A stretch of DNA of 64,000 nucleotides, taken from positions 1,302,001 to 1,366,000 of the forward strand of contig NZ_AP023415.1 in the NCBI RefSeq assembly GCF_018326305.1, in the 5' to 3' direction. Source of the DNA: Vescimonas fastidiosa (GTDB lineage Bacteria; Bacillota; Clostridia; Oscillospirales; Oscillospiraceae). Position 1 is the first letter of the stretch. Each line of letters opens with the position of its first letter. The notes beneath the pieces are model-generated. The model was not told the origin of the DNA and ran no database searches. It saw only the letters and a list, made by a program, of their open reading frames with translations. Position numbers and translations under genes: made by a program. Shown one piece after another: positions 60,776 to 64,000 of the stretch.

Positions 60776-60850
60776 TGGCAGGGATGGCTGGACTCGAACC
60801 AGCGGATGAGGGAGTCAAAGTCCCTTGCCTTACCACTTGGCTACACCCCT
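60776..60850 (-). tRNA. tRNA-Gln (TTG)
   Basis: AGGGGTG start, anticodon TTG in ACTTTGACT, GGTTCGAGTCC T-arm, encoded CCA. Confidence 0.96.
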
Positions 60851-60901
60851 GTGTGGAAAATCGATCAGGGATTGGGATCGCTCCCAATCCCTGATTATCA
60901 G

Positions 60902-60979
<78 letters not shown>

Positions 60980-61021
60980 ACATATCATGCACACGGGAAC
61001 TGGCGACATACTCCAAAAAAG

Positions 61022-61098
<77 letters not shown>

Positions 61099-61112
61099 AT
61101 AGGAAAAGAAGT

Positions 61113-61187
61113 TGGAGCGGGTGACGGGAATCGAACCCGCATCCCCAGCTTGGAAGGCTGGTGCCCTGGCCATTGTGCTACACCCGC
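61113..61187 (-). tRNA. tRNA-Gly (TCC)
   Basis: GCGGGTG start, anticodon TCC in CCTTCCAAGC, GGTTCGATTCC T-arm, encoded CCA. First gene of the tRNA operon. Confidence 0.96.
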
Positions 61188-61219
61188 GTCTGCCCTCCGA
61201 AGAAATCGTCAGCTTGGTT

Positions 61220-61248
61220 ATCATACCATTTTGGAGAAACTTTGTCAA
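61220..61248 (-). promoter_or_regulatory. Promoter of the tRNA operon
   Basis: TTGACA (61248-61243) and TATGAT (61225-61220) on the minus strand with a 17-bp spacer, about 33 bp upstream of tRNA-Gly. Confidence 0.85.
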
Positions 61249-61367
61249 TATAAATTCTAAAAAAACTGTGATATTTTTGAGGTCCTCGATAAAGCGGTTG
61301 GATTTGCGATAACGGCAAGGAAAGGCGTGTGAGGGAAACCCAAAAAGGATGTCCCGCCCCATTGAAA

Positions 61368-61715
61368 TCACAGAATCACAAAGGTCACACCCCGATTTTC
61401 CCGGTCCAGATCCCGGTCTCCCCGCAGCTGGGCACAGAGGGTGAAGCTGCGGCGGGTCTCCTCGCTGAAAATGGAGAAATCCTCTCCCCGGATCACAAGA
61501 CGCACCCGGCCCGCTTTGGCCTGCTCCCGCAGATATTTGCGGCAGGCGGTGCGTATCTTACCGCCGGTGCCGGAGGAGCCGTACCCGTGGATCAGCTTCA
61601 GTCCGGGGCGGCCCATTTTCCGGGCGGCGTGCAGCTCGGCCTCCAGCCAGCGCAGGGCTGTGTCCACCGGAGGCATCCCCGCTTCCAAATTCAGTTCTTT
61701 CATACCTGCGGCCAT
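61368..61715 (-). CDS. Smr-domain protein
   Basis: A 115-residue protein starting at ATG 61715 (GAGGGG 7 bp upstream). MKELNLEAGMPPVDTALRWL and KLIHGYGSSGTGGKIR carry the Smr (MutS2 C-terminal) nuclease pattern, with an extended GYGSSGTGG loop. Stand-alone Smr proteins may nick nucleic acids; the role here is unknown. It is immediately downstream of the amidotransferase-like gene. Confidence 0.82.
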   Translation of the reverse strand: MAAGMKELNLEAGMPPVDTALRWLEAELHAARKMGRPGLKLIHGYGSSGTGGKIRTACRKYLREQAKAGRVRLVIRGEDFSIFSEETRRSFTLCAQLRGDRDLDRENRGVTFVIL

Positions 61716-61718
61716 AGG

Positions 61719-62309
61719 CTATCCCCTCATTTTTGATAAAAAGAATGTAAAAATAGGCGCAGCGTCCACTGCATCGGAGCGGCGCCGAAGGAAGCTCTGC
61801 CGCTCCGGGTGCCACTGGACACCCCACACAGGAAGCGCCCCGTGAGCCACTGCCTCAATAACGCCATCGGGGGTCACCTGCACCGCTTGCAGGCCTTGGC
61901 CCAAATGGCGAAGGGCCTGGTGATGGTTGCTTGTCACCGCCGGTCGGCGGCCCAGAAGGCGGGCCAGCTGCCCCACGGCCAGGGTCCCGTGAACCAGGTC
62001 GCCCCGGGGCTGTTGGTGGCCCGGGATATGGCTGTACAGGTCGCCGCCGAAGTACACATTCAGCGCCTGCATCCCCCGACAGATGCCCAGGATCGGGCGT
62101 CCGCTCTGTACAAAGGATTGTATCAGCTTTCGCTCGGGTTCGTCAAGTCTTTCCCCGATGTCGCCGCCGCCGGGGAGCAGCAGACCGCCGCACAGAGCGG
62201 AGTCAGCAGCGCTGAGACTGCAAATAGGAACGCCCCCGGCGGAATAAATGGCCTCCCGGTAGCTGCGCAGAGCCTCCTGCCGGCCGGGGATGAAAATGGT
62301 AGGGATCAT
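61719..62309 (-). CDS. Class I glutamine-amidotransferase-like (peptidase C26) protein
   Basis: A 196-residue protein starting at ATG 62309 (GAGGTG upstream). The nucleophile Cys is in LGICRGMQALNVYFGG, and the His/Glu pair in VQWHPE. The NHHQAL segment also fits gamma-glutamyl-gamma-aminobutyrate hydrolases (PuuD type). At 196 residues it is shorter than the usual 230-250. It probably cleaves a gamma-glutamyl amide. Confidence 0.85.
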   Translation of the reverse strand: MIPTIFIPGRQEALRSYREAIYSAGGVPICSLSAADSALCGGLLLPGGGDIGERLDEPERKLIQSFVQSGRPILGICRGMQALNVYFGGDLYSHIPGHQQPRGDLVHGTLAVGQLARLLGRRPAVTSNHHQALRHLGQGLQAVQVTPDGVIEAVAHGALPVWGVQWHPERQSFLRRRSDAVDAAPIFTFFLSKMRG

Positions 62310-62411
62310 GGGCTTCACCTCTTCTTTCACCTTATGCCGCCAATAGGAAAAAAATCCTTACAAATCAGTTGCACCCGGGCGAAAACTGTGGTAGTATAAA
62401 AAAGCACTTGT

Positions 62412-62456
62412 GCAGAGGTATCGAAGTGGTCATAACAGGGCTGACTCGAAATTTTT
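62412..62456 (+). pseudogene. tRNA-Ser 5' half, fragment 1
   Basis: GCAGAGGTATCGAAGTGGTC and onward to ACTCGAAAT match the 5' half of the intact tRNA-Ser at 62984, then stop matching just after the anticodon loop. No 3' half follows. Confidence 0.75.
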
Positions 62457-62592
62457 GGAAGCTCCGGCCGTTTCGTCCGCTGAAAATGTCCGCCGCACAG
62501 GGCTTTGCGCGGGTTCGGATTTCACAATTTCATATCGTTCTTGCGTGTTTTTCTTGCATTCTTCCGGAGCAAGGATTACACTTGAGATATAC

Positions 62593-62632
62593 GGAGAGTT
62601 GTCCGAGAGGTCGAAGGTGCGACACTCGAAAT
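62593..62632 (+). pseudogene. tRNA-Ser 5' half, fragment 2
   Basis: GGAGAGTTGTCCGAGAGGTC followed by a D-arm and CACTCGAAAT, a tRNA-Ser(CGA) 5' half from a different variant. No T-arm or acceptor 3' strand follows. Later sequence (AACCGTGCGGGTTTC, near 62673) resembles the terminator after the intact tRNA. Confidence 0.7.
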
Positions 62633-62784
62633 CTCCCTCGGCAAACGGAAGTAAAACTTCCGAAAAGCCTTTAACCGTGCGGGTTTCGGGCATTCGCCCG
62701 CCGCAGGCACACCGTGAGTTCTAACAGGAATTCTAATACAACCGAATATTTGCGTTAATCTCGGTTTCCCGAGTTAACATACAT

Positions 62785-62830
62785 GGAGAGGTATCGAAGT
62801 GGTCATAACGGGGCTGACTCGAAATTTTTA
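62785..62830 (+). pseudogene. tRNA-Ser 5' half, fragment 3
   Basis: GGAGAGGTATCGAAGTGGTC to ACTCGAAAT, almost the same as fragment 1. Match to the intact gene again ends after the anticodon loop. AATCCAGTAACCATGCGGG, found behind the intact tRNA, recurs behind this fragment near 62860. Confidence 0.75.
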
Positions 62831-62983
62831 AAATCAGTGTCAGTTTTGTCCACTGAAAATCCAGTAACCATGCGGGGTCACGCAGTTCGAAAAACGGAAT
62901 ATTTTGTTGTTCTTTCCGTCAGTTCTTTCCAAAGCCCTTTTTCACCGAAAAAAGGCAGGAAAAAACGGCGGGCTGACATATAC

Positions 62984-63075
62984 GGAGACGTATCGAAGTG
63001 GTCATAACGAGAACGACTCGAAATCGTTTTGGCGTGATGAGCGCCACGTGGGTTCGAATCCCACCGTCTCCGCCA
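62984..63075 (+). tRNA. tRNA-Ser (CGA)
   Basis: GGAGACG/CGTCTCC acceptor arms, anticodon CGA at 63019-63021 in the loop CTCGAAA, a long variable arm (GGCGTGATGAGCGCC region), GGTTCGAATCC T-arm, and encoded CCA. It is the only complete tRNA in a tandem series and borders the integrase-bearing element. Confidence 0.95.
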
Positions 63076-63076
63076 C

Positions 63077-63112
63077 AAAAATCCAGTAACCATGCGGGTT
63101 TCTGGATTTTTT
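63077..63112 (+). terminator. Terminator after tRNA-Ser
   Basis: AAAATCCAG and CTGGATTTTTT arms around a GTAACC-type loop. Confidence 0.8.
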
Positions 63113-63149
63113 CTTTTTTGTGCCCGCTCCAAAAATCACCCGATTTTGG

Positions 63150-63187
63150 GCTGTTCTTTCCATAAATTTGGAAAGAACAGCTTTTTG
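63150..63187 (-). terminator. Terminator of the integrase gene
   Basis: GCTGTTCTTTCC and its complement around a short loop, with AT-rich flanks, directly after the integrase stop codon. Confidence 0.75.
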
Positions 63188-63189
63188 TT

Positions 63190-64000
63190 TTATTCCCCGC
63201 TTTTTTCTGCGTTTTGCTCCCATCTGCTGCCGAAATCGCCCGCTTCGGGAAGCGGCATACCGCACACCATCGCCTGCGCCGAGGAGAGTTTCGAACTGTA
63301 ATCCAGATGGGCGTAGATGTTCGCCGTGGTGGAAAAATCCGAATGCCCCAGCCAATCCTGAATCTGCTTGAGGGGTACGCCGTTGGCAAGCAAGAGAGAT
63401 GCGCAGCTATGCCTGAGATCGTGGAAGCGCATCTTTTTCATGCCGTGCCGCTGAATAAAGGCGGGAAATTGTGAGGTCAGATAATCGGGCCTCATCCGCT
63501 CGCCCAACTCGTCCACGAATACAAATCCGTCGTATTCGTAGTTGTAGCAGTTGCCGCAGACCTGCTTGTTCAGCTCCTGCGCCGCCTTGACCTCTGCAAA
63601 GTATTCCTTGAATCTTCCCACCAGCGGCAAAGTGCGCATACTGGATTTTGTTTTTGCCGACTCCTGCTCGATGATCTGCGTTTTTCCACCCACATTGACG
63701 GAGGTCACCGTCCGTTTGATGGTCAGCGTTCCCCGCTCAAAGTCGATAGCGTCCCACTTGAGCCCCAGCACCTCTCCACGGCGCAGACCGTAAAAGGCGG
63801 CGACCAGCACCGGCAGCTCAAGCTTTGTACCCTTGACCACTTCAAATAAGTGCTGAAGCTCCGCCGCATCCAGAAATACCGGCTGGAAATCATTCTTCTT
63901 TGGGCGGTCTACCTTCATCGCCACGTTCTGCGCTACCAGATCGGTTTTCATGGCGTATTTCAGCGCCTGATGGATCACGGCGTGATAGTGGATGACGGAA
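63190..64000 (-). CDS. Tyrosine recombinase / phage-type integrase, N-terminus off the window
   Basis: The frame is open to the right edge (SVIHYHAVIHQALKYAM just before the edge), so at least 270 residues are seen and the start is missing. The core-binding end and full catalytic domain are present. Catalytic residues are Arg in YGLRRGEVLGL, His/Arg in RFHDLRHSCASLL, His in WLGHSDFSTT and Tyr in NIYAHLDY. It lies 115 bp past the tRNA-Ser 3' end, transcribed toward it. This is the usual attachment-site arrangement of an element that extends to the right. Confidence 0.93.
   Translation of the reverse strand, partial: SVIHYHAVIHQALKYAMKTDLVAQNVAMKVDRPKKNDFQPVFLDAAELQHLFEVVKGTKLELPVLVAAFYGLRRGEVLGLKWDAIDFERGTLTIKRTVTSVNVGGKTQIIEQESAKTKSSMRTLPLVGRFKEYFAEVKAAQELNKQVCGNCYNYEYDGFVFVDELGERMRPDYLTSQFPAFIQRHGMKKMRFHDLRHSCASLLLANGVPLKQIQDWLGHSDFSTTANIYAHLDYSSKLSSAQAMVCGMPLPEAGDFGSRWEQNAEKSGE

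Noticed and set aside
62412..62830. Three extra functional tRNA-Ser genes
   Set aside because: Each lacks the T-arm and 3' acceptor strand, so they cannot fold as tRNAs.

Overview
The window looks like a low-to-mid GC anaerobic gut Firmicute of the Clostridia, probably Oscillospiraceae-like. The evidence is an alpha/beta spore-protein gene fragment, pyruvate:ferredoxin oxidoreductase, 4-hydroxybutyryl-CoA dehydratase, clean sigma-A promoters and Tn1549/Tn4451-style mobile-element genes. The lineage is inferred from gene families only; no rRNA is present.

Region 1 (about 1-30.9 kb) is most of an integrative conjugative element, read almost entirely on the minus strand. In transcription order it holds relBE, a RepA-type replication protein, ParB, accessory proteins (DUF3846, LPD28-like), a hairpin-rich candidate oriT, MobC and relaxase, PcfB, an ArdC-like protein, a lipoprotein, and a sortase-built pilus locus (thioester adhesin, LPXTG pilin, two sortases). 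The transfer channel follows (VirD4, Maff2/VirB2-like, VirB6-like, PrgI, VirB4, NlpC/P60). Next come a cobalamin riboswitch and a 1493-residue cell-wall protein with the two domain types of intrinsic factor/transcobalamin. The left end has a Spo0A_C-domain protein, a Fic toxin-antitoxin pair and a large serine recombinase that runs off the window. A GTCTCAAATTGAGAC palindrome recurs six times, mostly just upstream of element genes.

Region 2 (about 31-59 kb) is bounded by a 225-bp direct repeat, each copy carrying the 3' end of a spore-protein gene and its terminator. Inside are a decayed recombinase end, two membrane proteins, and a large divergent metabolic cluster around an IclR regulator. 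The minus arm encodes KDPG aldolase, KDG kinase, an oligopeptide-type ABC transporter, two serine-dehydratase-like Fe-S enzymes, an HpcH/HpaI aldolase, pyruvate:ferredoxin oxidoreductase, crotonase, 4-hydroxybutyryl-CoA dehydratase and a thioesterase. The plus arm encodes an alanine-dehydrogenase-like enzyme, a DMT transporter, an Asp/Glu-racemase-family enzyme, a two-subunit aconitase X and a RidA protein. Three related operator-like sites mark the eda, iclR and alanine-dehydrogenase promoters. Together these suggest uptake and fermentation of an unusual hydroxy- or amino-acid substrate to pyruvate, acetyl-CoA and perhaps crotonyl-CoA/butyrate. The substrate cannot be read from sequence.

Region 3 (about 59-64 kb) looks chromosomal: RarD, a small EamA protein, a five-tRNA operon (Gly, Arg, His, Gln, Lys), an Smr-domain protein and a glutamine-amidotransferase-like protein. 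It ends in a tRNA-Ser(CGA) hotspot with three broken 5' tRNA halves, one intact tRNA, and a tyrosine integrase that runs off the right edge and marks another integrated element.
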